Shown here piece by piece: positions 42,658-50,574 of a DNA stretch of 64,000 nucleotides; position 1 is the stretch's first letter; every line of letters begins with the position of its first letter. Source of the stretch: Propionivibrio soli (lineage in GTDB: Bacteria; Pseudomonadota; Gammaproteobacteria; Burkholderiales; Rhodocyclaceae); the NCBI RefSeq assembly GCF_025770765.1, contig NZ_JANZKY010000003.1:1-64000 (forward strand), read 5' to 3'. The notes under the pieces were generated by a model, which was not told where the DNA came from, did no database searches, and worked only from the letters and a program-made list of their open reading frames with translations. Made by a program: the position numbers and the translations under genes.

Positions 42658-42902
42658 CGGTCAGTGTTCCACTGCACAAAAACGAAAGCCGCCTGATCGG
42701 GAAAAGACCCACGGGCGGCAAATCGGAACTATAGCAGACTCAGTGCTGGCGACCCAGACTCCCGGCCGGCGAGAGGGATGGACAAGAGCGAGATGGTAGG
42801 GCGGCCGAACGGTTATCAATTCGTAACAGACGGCCGCCATGATGCGCGAGCGGGGCGTTCAGGTTGAAGCCCCCATCTTTTTTCTCTCGATCCAGTGCCG
42901 CT

Positions 42903-43427
42903 ATGGTCAATCGTCGGATGATTTTTGCCCTTGCTGTCGTGTGCCTGGCCGCGGTCGCGGTCGCCGGTTGGGCGACCGCTTGGCCGCCTGGCGGAGCCAC
43001 ACCGCAACAAGTCGTTCCCGCTACAGCCGTACCGACGGCCGCGTTGCCGTCCCTCTCGCCGAAAGACTTCGTTGCCGATTTGAAGGAGTCGCGGCTCGTC
43101 GCCTTATCGTTCATCTTCGCTGAGAACGACGACGCGGCCAGGAAAGCAGCCAGCCGGCTGGACCTCCTGGAGGTTTCGATGCGAGAACAGCTGGATGCTC
43201 TCCGGGCGGCAACGTCGGGTGAGAAGCAGCGGCGCATTCTTGACCAGGCCGGTGAAAGCCTGGCGTTCTTCGTTGACGCCGAGCAGCAGGCGCGGCGATT
43301 CAAGCAAGCAGGGAAACGTGAACTCGCCGAAGCTACCCTGTATGGCAACGTGGCGCCCTACGCCACCGAGCTGGAACAGATTCTCCATACGCTGGAGATC
43401 GAGCAGCGGCGGGAGCGGCCGGAATGA
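42903..43427 (+). CDS. Periplasmic helical hypothetical protein
   Basis: The 174-residue protein has an N-terminal signal anchor (MIFALAVVCLAAVAVAGWAT). The rest is nearly all alpha-helical and charged (DFVADLKESRLVALSFIFAE and GKRELAEATLYGNVAPYATE). It looks like a helical bundle of the type found in periplasmic sensor or CpxP/Spy-like proteins, but no conserved signature was recognised. ATG 42903 is chosen over TTG 42864 because it gives a proper signal sequence. It precedes the large GGDEF-EAL gene by about 500 bases on the same strand. Confidence 0.55.
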   Translation: MVNRRMIFALAVVCLAAVAVAGWATAWPPGGATPQQVVPATAVPTAALPSLSPKDFVADLKESRLVALSFIFAENDDAARKAASRLDLLEVSMREQLDALRAATSGEKQRRILDQAGESLAFFVDAEQQARRFKQAGKRELAEATLYGNVAPYATELEQILHTLEIEQRRERPE

Positions 43428-43933
43428 CTGGCCACTGCCGAACGTCTCGCTTGACGGTACGGCGCAGGCCGTAATATCCGCCGGCTCTTCGGCTGACGGA
43501 CGCCACTTGAGGTGGCTTTACGGACGCTGGCGGGACGATGTTCCGCACCGTCTTTGCGCTTCGACACTCAGCTCGCAGGGCGCCGTCTTCAACGCAAAAA
43601 CACCGGATTCCCCTGAAACGTAGAGCCCACAAGGCATTAACGCTTGACCGGTCGCCCGAATCAACGCACGATGGCGCCTTGTTCCGGTACCTGCTTGGCG
43701 CCGCAGCGTTTTTTCGGTGCGGCAGGTGGTTTGAGTCCCGAATCGGTCATCGAGAAGCCGACGCGGGCAATAGCCGGAAATGTAGCGGGGGGTTGCAGTG
43801 GTGCGCGCTCAAGGCGCCAACGATGCGGCCGTTAATGTCCTCTCCTGTGTTCGGTTTCCTGGATGCGGGACAGAAGCGGCACACCTTTTCGTGTCGAATG
43901 GATTGTTCACGTTCAGCGGCGGAAAGAACCTGA
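43428..43933. other. Intergenic region upstream of the GGDEF-EAL-CZB gene
   Basis: About 506 bases without a supported gene. A frame at 43538-43933 has mixed, Arg-rich sequence and no ribosome site. Small stems are visible, for example CCAC-TTGA-GTGG near 43505 and GGCGCC repeated near 43674 and 43697. Comparison by eye to the c-di-GMP-I riboswitch core gave no match. The leader probably contains the promoter of the 1190-residue signalling gene. Confidence 0.35.
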
Positions 43934-46900
43934 ATGGACCGGAACGTTTTTCGGTGGGATTCGTTAAAAACGAAAATTTCGCTCGCGACGCTCGGTATTT
44001 TTCTGCTCAGCCTGTGGTCGTTGTGGTTTTACGCCAGCCGCGTTCTGCTCGACGACATGCAGCGATTGCTCGGCGAGCAGCAACTGGCGACCGTATCGAT
44101 GGTCGCCGCACAGATCAACAGCGATCTCGAACAGCGTCTTGAAGCCCTGGAAAAGGCGACGGAGCCGGTCGCCCGCTTGATGGAAAAGGGCCACGAGTCC
44201 GTGCAGTGGTTCATGACGCAACGCGTTGCCTTCCGCTCCATGTTCAACAACGGCGTCTATGCGATTGGCGCCAGCGGCAACGTAATTGCCGACACCGATC
44301 TCGAAGATGGAAGGTTGGGTACCCAACCGCTTGACGATGATCTGATGGCCCGGCTATTGCAACAAGGGAAGGCGACCATCGGACGACCCGCCGGCGAAGA
44401 CAGAGACCGCGGTTCCATTTTCGTTATGGCCGTGCCTGTACGCGACGTAGCCGGTCGCATCGTCGGCGCCCTGGTCGGCGAAACGGATCTTGGCCTGCCG
44501 AACTTCCTCGAACGCGTGACGAACAGCCGCTACGGAAAGACAGGCGGCTATCTGATTCTTGCGCCCGAAGATCGTTCGGTCGTCGCGGCGACCGACAAAT
44601 ACAAGGTCGCGGAACATTTGCCCGAGCGGGGCAAACTGCCGTTGCTCGACCGGTTCCTCGACGGTAACGAGGGATCGGGGGTCGGCGTGAGTCCGCGCGG
44701 GATCGAAGTGCTCGTCTCGGCCAAACGTATCGCCGCCTCAGGTTGGTACGCGCTCGCCGCCTTGCCGACCGAGGAAGCGTTCGCGCCGATCCGCGATGTC
44801 GGACGGCGCATGCTGATCGCGACGATTCTCGCCACGCTCGCGTCCACGGCGCTCACGTGGTGGTTGACGCGCCGGCAGCTGGCGCCCTTGTTGGTGGCCG
44901 CCAAGACGCTGGTGACGATGGCGAAGACCGACAAGCGGCCGCAACACCTGTCCATCGTACGCAACGACGAGATCGGTCAGGTCATCGGCGGCTTCAATCA
45001 GCTCCTCGATACGCTCGACCAACGCGAAGCGCTGCTCAAACAAGTATTCGACACGTCGAGCGTGGCCATCTTCGTCATCGACATGAACGGTCGTATTGCG
45101 CAGGCCAACCAGCGCATGGCCGAGATGTTCGGCCTGCCGCTCGATCGGCTGGTCGGCTCCGAATACGCCTCCCTGGTTCACCCCTCGGAACGCGAAATGG
45201 GTCGTCGCAAGATGGCGGCCTTGCTGAACAGCGACGTCACGTCCGTGGACCTCGACCGGCACTACTGGCGTGGCGACAAGACGGATTTCTGGGGGCGGCT
45301 CACAGCCAAACGTTTTCACGACCCGTCCGGTCATGAACTCGGCCTTGTCGGGGTCATCGCCGACATCACGGTACGCCGCGAAGCGACGCAGGCACTGCTC
45401 AAGAGCAAACAGCAGTACGACAACCTCGCGGCAAAGATTCCGGTGGGCATCTACATCCTGCGCAGCACGGCCGAGGCACCGTTCCAGATCGTCTATGCCA
45501 GCCCGCGCATGGCGGAGATCCTCGGGCTTTCGGAAGAGACCCTGCTTGGCGACAGCAAGGCGATCCTGCGTTTGATCCATCCCGACGATTTTGGCAGCTT
45601 CATCGAGGCTGAACGCGATGCCGCGCGTTCGCGCCGGGCACTGGACTGGAATGGCCGTGTGGTGGTTGACGGCGAATTGAAGTGGCTCCACATCACCTCG
45701 TTCCCCGAGACGCAGGATAACGGCGACATCCTCTGGCATGGCTTGGTGACTGACATCACCGAGCGCAAGGAACACCAGAAACAGCTTGAACACATCGCGC
45801 ACTACGACGTGTTGACCACGCTGCCCAACCGTGTGCTGCTCGCCGATCGCTTGCACCAGGCGATGACGCAGGAGCAGCGGCGCGGGTCCCGACTGGCCGT
45901 CGTCTATCTCGATCTCGATGGCTTCAAGGCGATCAACGACCGTCACGGACACGAAACCGGCGATCAACTGCTGATCGCCCTGGCGGCACGCATGAAGCGC
46001 ACGCTGCGCGAAGGCGACACGTTGGCCCGGCTCGGCGGCGACGAGTTCGTGGCCGTGCTGCTCGACCTTGACGACGCCCTGGTCAGCGCGCCGACGCTGA
46101 CCCGCCTGCTGGACGCGGCGGCTCAGCCGGTGCTCCTCGGCAACTCGTTGCTACAGGTGTCGGCGAGCCTCGGCGTGACCTTCTATCCGCAGACCGACGA
46201 CGTCGATGCCGACCAGTTGCTGCGTCAGGCCGACCATGCGATGTACCAGGCCAAGCTCGCCGGCAAAAATCGTTACCACGTCTTCGATGCCGACCAGGAT
46301 CGGCATCTACGCGGGCATCACGAGAGCGTCGAACGCATCCGGCACGCGCTGGCCGCCCGCGAGTTCGTCCTGTATTACCAGCCGAAAGTCAATTTGCGCC
46401 GGGGAACCGTCGTCGGCGCCGAAGCGCTGATCCGCTGGCAGCATCCACAGAAGGGCCTGCTTGCTCCTGGCGTCTTCCTGCCCGCGATTGAGAACCACGC
46501 GTTGGCCGTCGATATCGGCGAGTGGGTGATCGATACTGCCTTGACGCAGATGGAAGTGTGGCGAGCGCAAGGGCTGAACATCCCGGTCGGCGTGAACATC
46601 AGCGCGCGCCACCTCCAGGAGCCCGATTTCGTCGACCGCCTGCAGGGATTGCTCGCTGCGCACCCCGGCGTGCGCGCCAGCGACCTGTCGCTGGAAGTCC
46701 TGGAGACGAGTGCTCTAGAGGACGTCGACCGAGCCTCGCGGGTGATCGAAGCCTGCCGCGAAATCGGCGTCATGTTTGCGCTCGACGACTTCGGCACCGG
46801 CTATTCGTCGCTCACGTATCTCAAACGCCTGCCGGTAACGCAACTCAAGATCGATCAGAGTTTCGTGCGAGACATGCTGGATGACCCCGACGACCTGACC

Positions 46901-47506
46901 ATCCTCGAAGGCGTGATCAGCCTGGCCGACGCGTTCCGCCGGCAGGTCATCGCGGAGGGGGTGGAAACGGTCGAGCATGGCGAACTCCTGCTGCAGCTTG
47001 GATGCGACCTGGCGCAGGGCTACGGCATCGCGCGGCCGATGGCCGCCGCCGATTTCCCGGCGTGGTCGGCCACGTGGCGCCCGGACATGGCGTGGCGCAA
47101 CCTTGAACCGATCCACGAGGACGATCTTCCGCTGCTGTTTGCGAGTGTCGAGCACCGCGCCTGGGTGGTCGCGCTCGTCAACCATCTGCGTGGGGACGGG
47201 GCGCCGCCGCCACTCGACCATCATCAATGCCGGTTCGGCATCTGGGCGGACGGCGACGGGCGCTTGCGCTACGGCGATGCCCCGGCGTTCCAGGTGGTGC
47301 AGCGCATGCATCGCCACGCGCACGTTCTCGCACTCGAACTGTGCGATTTGCGGCGCGCCGGGCACGACAAGGAAGCCTTGGCAAGGGTCGACGAAATCTA
47401 CAACCTGCGTGACACGCTGATTTCCAACGTCAACATGCTGATGCGCGGTCGCCGCAGCCTTGCCGTGGTGGGCGACGCCCACGTGCCGGCGCACCGGCGC
47501 GCCTAG
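43934..47506 (+). CDS. dCache-HAMP-PAS-PAS-GGDEF-EAL protein with CZB zinc-sensor domain
   Basis: The protein has 1190 residues. A membrane segment (about 12-35), an extracytoplasmic dCache-like sensor to about 300, a second membrane segment (about 292-310) and HAMP lead to two PAS domains (about 375-620). The GGDEF domain carries the intact LARLGGDEFVAVLLDL. The EAL domain has GAEALIRWQHPQKGLLAPG, NISARHLQEPDF, DDFGTGYSSLTYLKRLP and IAEGVETVEH, so both activities are possible. Residues about 1085-1180 form a CZB domain (VEHRAWV, CRFGIWADGD, MHRHAHVLALEL). Its His3-Cys ligands bind zinc in related diguanylate cyclases. It therefore probably couples zinc and a periplasmic ligand to c-di-GMP turnover. 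Confidence 0.92.
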   Translation: MDRNVFRWDSLKTKISLATLGIFLLSLWSLWFYASRVLLDDMQRLLGEQQLATVSMVAAQINSDLEQRLEALEKATEPVARLMEKGHESVQWFMTQRVAFRSMFNNGVYAIGASGNVIADTDLEDGRLGTQPLDDDLMARLLQQGKATIGRPAGEDRDRGSIFVMAVPVRDVAGRIVGALVGETDLGLPNFLERVTNSRYGKTGGYLILAPEDRSVVAATDKYKVAEHLPERGKLPLLDRFLDGNEGSGVGVSPRGIEVLVSAKRIAASGWYALAALPTEEAFAPIRDVGRRMLIATILATLASTALTWWLTRRQLAPLLVAAKTLVTMAKTDKRPQHLSIVRNDEIGQVIGGFNQLLDTLDQREALLKQVFDTSSVAIFVIDMNGRIAQANQRMAEMFGLPLDRLVGSEYASLVHPSEREMGRRKMAALLNSDVTSVDLDRHYWRGDKTDFWGRLTAKRFHDPSGHELGLVGVIADITVRREATQALLKSKQQYDNLAAKIPVGIYILRSTAEAPFQIVYASPRMAEILGLSEETLLGDSKAILRLIHPDDFGSFIEAERDAARSRRALDWNGRVVVDGELKWLHITSFPETQDNGDILWHGLVTDITERKEHQKQLEHIAHYDVLTTLPNRVLLADRLHQAMTQEQRRGSRLAVVYLDLDGFKAINDRHGHETGDQLLIALAARMKRTLREGDTLARLGGDEFVAVLLDLDDALVSAPTLTRLLDAAAQPVLLGNSLLQVSASLGVTFYPQTDDVDADQLLRQADHAMYQAKLAGKNRYHVFDADQDRHLRGHHESVERIRHALAAREFVLYYQPKVNLRRGTVVGAEALIRWQHPQKGLLAPGVFLPAIENHALAVDIGEWVIDTALTQMEVWRAQGLNIPVGVNISARHLQEPDFVDRLQGLLAAHPGVRASDLSLEVLETSALEDVDRASRVIEACREIGVMFALDDFGTGYSSLTYLKRLPVTQLKIDQSFVRDMLDDPDDLTILEGVISLADAFRRQVIAEGVETVEHGELLLQLGCDLAQGYGIARPMAAADFPAWSATWRPDMAWRNLEPIHEDDLPLLFASVEHRAWVVALVNHLRGDGAPPPLDHHQCRFGIWADGDGRLRYGDAPAFQVVQRMHRHAHVLALELCDLRRAGHDKEALARVDEIYNLRDTLISNVNMLMRGRRSLAVVGDAHVPAHRRA

Positions 47507-47565
47507 CTGGCTGATCCGCAGCAATCAACGCCGACTTGATTGCGCGGGCTTGCGTTTCCTGCGGC

Positions 47566-47988
47566 TTAGGCGGCGCCTTGTTTCGGCTCGGAACCGGCCT
47601 GCGGTTCGAGATAAACCACTTCCCAAATGTGGCCGTCGAGGTCCTCGAACCCGTGGCCGTACATGAAACCGTGATCCTGCGCTTCCTTGTGCGCTTTGCC
47701 TCCAGCCCTCACCGCCTTCTCCACGATCGCGTCTACGGCGGCCCGGCTGTCGAGAGAGAGGCAGAGCAGGACCTCTGTCGTGCTCGTTGCGTCGGCGACG
47801 GCTTTCGGCGTGAAGGTCTGGAAGTGCTCACGCGTGAGCAGCATCGTGAAGACGTTCCCGGTGACGTTCATGCAGGCACCCGAGTCGTTCGTCCACTCGG
47901 GATTGAAGGTGAAACCCAGCGCCGTGAAGAAAGCGATCGAGCGCTGTAGATGGGCGACGGGAAGGTTGACGAAGACTTGGTTAACCAC
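47566..47988 (-). CDS. VOC family protein (glyoxalase/bleomycin-resistance fold)
   Basis: The 140-residue protein has paired beta-alpha-beta-beta-beta modules: FVNLPVAHLQRSIAFFTALG (metal or substrate first module) and the second-module GFMYGHGFEDLDGHIWEVVY ending with the conserved DPDGH/E-like site (DLDGHIWE). The His and Glu in these positions fit a metal site. The family includes glyoxalase I, dioxygenases and antibiotic-binding proteins; no specific substrate can be read. It lies on the opposite strand to the preceding GGDEF-EAL gene and close to another VOC gene in the same direction. Confidence 0.87.
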   Translation of the reverse strand: MVNQVFVNLPVAHLQRSIAFFTALGFTFNPEWTNDSGACMNVTGNVFTMLLTREHFQTFTPKAVADATSTTEVLLCLSLDSRAAVDAIVEKAVRAGGKAHKEAQDHGFMYGHGFEDLDGHIWEVVYLEPQAGSEPKQGAA

Positions 47989-48094
47989 GGGAGGATCTCC
48001 AGGCGGTGAAAGTGTCAGCGGAAAAGATGCGGTGGCAGCGGCCTCTTGCTATGCCAGCAAGCCGCGGCGGTTCGGGGCGGCGGATAAAGAGCGA

Positions 48095-48565
48095 TTAGGC
48101 GCCCTCGCCGCCGATCTTGCCGGATGCCGCGATGATTTCTTCAAGGCTGACGTCGCGAACGTGCGTGGCAATCGACCAACGGTGCCCGAACGGGTCTTCG
48201 ATCTGGCCGTAACGGTCGCCCCAAAACATGTCGGCGACCGGCATCGTGATGCGGGCGCCGGCATCGACGGCTCGTTTGATCGTCTCGTCGACGTTCTCAA
48301 CATAGAGATGGATGACGACAGGGCTTCCCTTCAACGCGAGCGGACCGAGGGTCCCGTGCTCGGGGTATTCGTCAACGAGCATCACGTGCGAATCGCCGAT
48401 CTTGATCGACGCGTGCATCAGCCGCCCGTCGGGGCCGGGCAGCCTGGCCATTTCGGTGGCTCCGAACGCCTTTACGTAGAAGAGAATGGCATCGATCGCA
48501 CTGTGGCAGACGAGATGCGGAGTCACGGTGTGCATGTCGCGCGGGATCGGGGGAACGTCGCTCAT
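48095..48565 (-). CDS. VOC family protein (PhnB-like)
   Basis: The 156-residue protein starts at ATG 48565 with a strong AAGGAG eight bases upstream. PhnB-type sequence is evident: VTPHLVCHSAIDAILFYVKA, FGATEMARLPGPDGRLMHAS, IGDSHVMLVDEYPEHG and DRYGQIEDPFGHRWSIATHV. The last segment is the family signature (DRxGxxxDPFGHxW). Such proteins are related to demethylmenaquinone/ubiquinone methyltransferase-fold dimers by name, but have a glyoxalase fold. The function is unknown. The two VOC genes probably form a small operon (106-base gap). Confidence 0.88.
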   Translation of the reverse strand: MSDVPPIPRDMHTVTPHLVCHSAIDAILFYVKAFGATEMARLPGPDGRLMHASIKIGDSHVMLVDEYPEHGTLGPLALKGSPVVIHLYVENVDETIKRAVDAGARITMPVADMFWGDRYGQIEDPFGHRWSIATHVRDVSLEEIIAASGKIGGEGA

Positions 48566-48889
48566 GGATATCTCCTTCGTTGAACGGGTGTTCAGGCGGG
48601 GCGCCGCGGCGTAACGATGGTGACGCTCTGAACGCAGAGGCGCATGCAATCGACAAGCGCGCGGGTACTTCGTTCAGTGACGAAGTACCGCGTCGGAGGG
48701 CCGCGGGTGCGGAGGGAATGCCTGAGGTGACGAGACTTCCGCCTGCAAATCGCTACCTGCCTTGAAAATCGCAAGGATGGGCTGGTCCGCAACTTTTATA
48801 TTCGCTCCCTGTCGAACTTGACGACCTGAAGCGGCCGGCGTGGCCTGAGCAAGCCGAAAGCCTTGCGCGACGCCGAATACGGGGGAGAC
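48566..48889. other. Intergenic region between VOC gene and HsbR-like operon
   Basis: This 324-base region must hold the promoters of both divergent units. Its main feature is the long inverted repeat at 48664-48689. No convincing hexamer pair was found; TATATT occurs near 48798 without a well-spaced -35 box. Confidence 0.4.
48664..48689. repeat. 10-bp inverted repeat in the divergent region
   Basis: GGTACTTCGT (48664-48673) and ACGAAGTACC (48680-48689) pair perfectly across a 6-base spacer, with a further bulged CGC/GCG extension. No T tract is present. In a divergent region this could be a regulator-binding site or a hairpin in one leader. Confidence 0.6.
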
Positions 48890-50083
48890 GTGGCGACGGA
48901 AATCCTGATCATCGACGACGAAGCGGCGCTGCGCGAAGTCGTCAGCTTCTACCTCAAGCGGGCCGGTTACGTGGTGCATACAGCGCCCGACGGTGACGCC
49001 GGCCTGGAAACCTGCCGTCGCGTGCAGCCGGATATTGTCCTTTGCGACCTGCGCATGCCGGGAATGGACGGCCTCGAAGTGCTGGCTTCGCTGGCGGCGG
49101 AATTCCCGGAAATGCCGGTGATCCTTGTCTCCGGCATGGGCGGGCTGGCTGATGCCATCCAAGCCTTGAAACTCGGTGCCTGGGATTACGTCACCAAGCC
49201 GATCGAGGACTTCGCCGTGCTCGATCATGCGATCGGCAAGGCGCTCGAGCGCGCGGGCCTGCGTGCGGAGAACCGCGCGTACCGGGAACACCTCGAGAAG
49301 GCCAACGCCGAGCTTGAGCGCAGCCTGCGCCGTCTGCGTGAGGATGAAACGGCCGGCCGCAACATTCAGTTCCGCTTGCTTCCTGAAGCGCGGGCCGTTT
49401 TCCGCGACGGAAAGAGCGATTCGGCATTTGAATGCAGCCACCATCTGCTGACCTCGGCGATTCTGAGTGGCGATTTTGTCGACTACTTCGATATCGACGG
49501 CGAGCGGTTCGGCTTCTACATGGCCGACGTTTCCGGCCACGGCGTTTCCTCGGCATTCATCACCGTGTTGCTCAAGAGCTACATGGCCCGATATGTGCAG
49601 CGCAACCGGCAACAGGGCGATCCGACGATCCTCGATCCGGCCGCCGTGCTCACCGGCTTGAACCGCGACATTCTGTTCGACGGCCACGGGAAGTTTCTTA
49701 CCATGTTCTACGGTGTTCTCAATCCGGCGCAGGGACGGCTCGAGTTCGCCAATGGCGGGCAGTTTCCGTTCCCCATCCTCTTCGATGGCCAGGAAACGCG
49801 GCTGCTCGGCGGCAAGAGCCCGCCCGTCGGCTTGTTCGACGATGCCACGTACCGTACGCAAACGCTCGATATCCCATCGGCGTTTTCACTGACGCTGTTC
49901 TCGGACGGCATATTGGAGACGTTGCCGCAGGCGGGCCTCGCTGATAAGCAGAATGCGCTGCACTGCCTGGCCCGCGGCGACGGACACGATGCCGCGGCCT
50001 TTGCCCGTTCGCTCAATCTCGACGACAAGACGCCGCCGCCAGACGACATCAGCATTCTCAACGTGAGAAGACTGGCGGCCTGA
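48890..50083 (+). CDS. Response regulator with PP2C-type (SpoIIE) phosphatase, HsbR-like
   Basis: The 397-residue protein starts at GTG 48890 (MATEILIIDDE), directly at the receiver fold; a TTG at 48863 is the alternative. The receiver (about 1-118) has the acidic pair IIDDE, phospho-Asp in LCDLRMPGMDGLEV and Lys in YVTKPIED. A coiled linker is followed by a SpoIIE/PP2C domain (about 185-395) with GDFVDYFDI, YMADVSGHGVSSAFITVLLK, FANGGQFPFPILFDGQETRL and LFSDGILE. Such proteins dephosphorylate an anti-sigma-factor antagonist. The stop overlaps the STAS gene start, matching the HsbR-HsbA pair of Pseudomonas. Confidence 0.9.
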   Translation: MATEILIIDDEAALREVVSFYLKRAGYVVHTAPDGDAGLETCRRVQPDIVLCDLRMPGMDGLEVLASLAAEFPEMPVILVSGMGGLADAIQALKLGAWDYVTKPIEDFAVLDHAIGKALERAGLRAENRAYREHLEKANAELERSLRRLREDETAGRNIQFRLLPEARAVFRDGKSDSAFECSHHLLTSAILSGDFVDYFDIDGERFGFYMADVSGHGVSSAFITVLLKSYMARYVQRNRQQGDPTILDPAAVLTGLNRDILFDGHGKFLTMFYGVLNPAQGRLEFANGGQFPFPILFDGQETRLLGGKSPPVGLFDDATYRTQTLDIPSAFSLTLFSDGILETLPQAGLADKQNALHCLARGDGHDAAAFARSLNLDDKTPPPDDISILNVRRLAA

Positions 50084-50574
50084 TGAATCAAGGAAAAGTG
50101 TCCTACGCGGAACAGGACGGCAACTGCGTGATCCGTTGCGAGGGCGTCATCAACTACACGCTCGGTCCGGCGCTCGACCGTTTTCTCGACGAGCTGTTCG
50201 CGCGCGGCGAATGCCGGGGGATCATTGTCGACTTGACGCATGTCGACTCGATCGACAGCACGGGACTTGGCTTGCTGGCGCGCATCGCCAAGTATCAGCG
50301 ACAGCGGGACGGCAGCAAGCCCCTGATGTTCTCGGTACATCAGGACGTCAACACGGTGCTCAAAAGCATCTGCCTTGACGAAGTGTTCGTCTTGCTCGAA
50401 CAGACACCGATCGCCGTGGAGGGCCGGACACTTACCCCCGGCAACCCTTCGGAGACCGAGTTGGCGAGAACGATCCTGGAAGCGCATCGCTTATTGAGCG
50501 AGCTGAACGAAAACAACCGGGCGATGTTTCGCGACGTCGTCGAGGCGTTCGAGCGGGATCTGGGCCAGCGATGA
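50083..50574 (+). CDS. STAS-domain anti-sigma factor antagonist, HsbA-like
   Basis: The 163-residue protein has a STAS domain (about 5-110). It contains VIRCEGVINYTLGPALDRFL, IIVDLTHVDSIDSTGLGLLA with the phospho-acceptor Ser (DSIDSTGLGLL) and MFSVHQDVNTVLKSICLDEV. A C-terminal helix of about 45 residues follows. The domain arrangement and size resemble HsbA. In that system the unphosphorylated form binds an anti-sigma factor, while another partner controls biofilm signalling. The ATG overlaps the preceding stop by one base, and its own stop overlaps the hybrid kinase start (ATGA), so three genes are translationally coupled. Confidence 0.9.
   Translation: MNQGKVSYAEQDGNCVIRCEGVINYTLGPALDRFLDELFARGECRGIIVDLTHVDSIDSTGLGLLARIAKYQRQRDGSKPLMFSVHQDVNTVLKSICLDEVFVLLEQTPIAVEGRTLTPGNPSETELARTILEAHRLLSELNENNRAMFRDVVEAFERDLGQR

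Noticed and set aside
43428-43933. A c-di-GMP riboswitch upstream of the GGDEF-EAL gene
   Set aside because: The conserved core and tetraloop-receptor pattern of class I or II could not be found by eye. Short stems alone are not sufficient.
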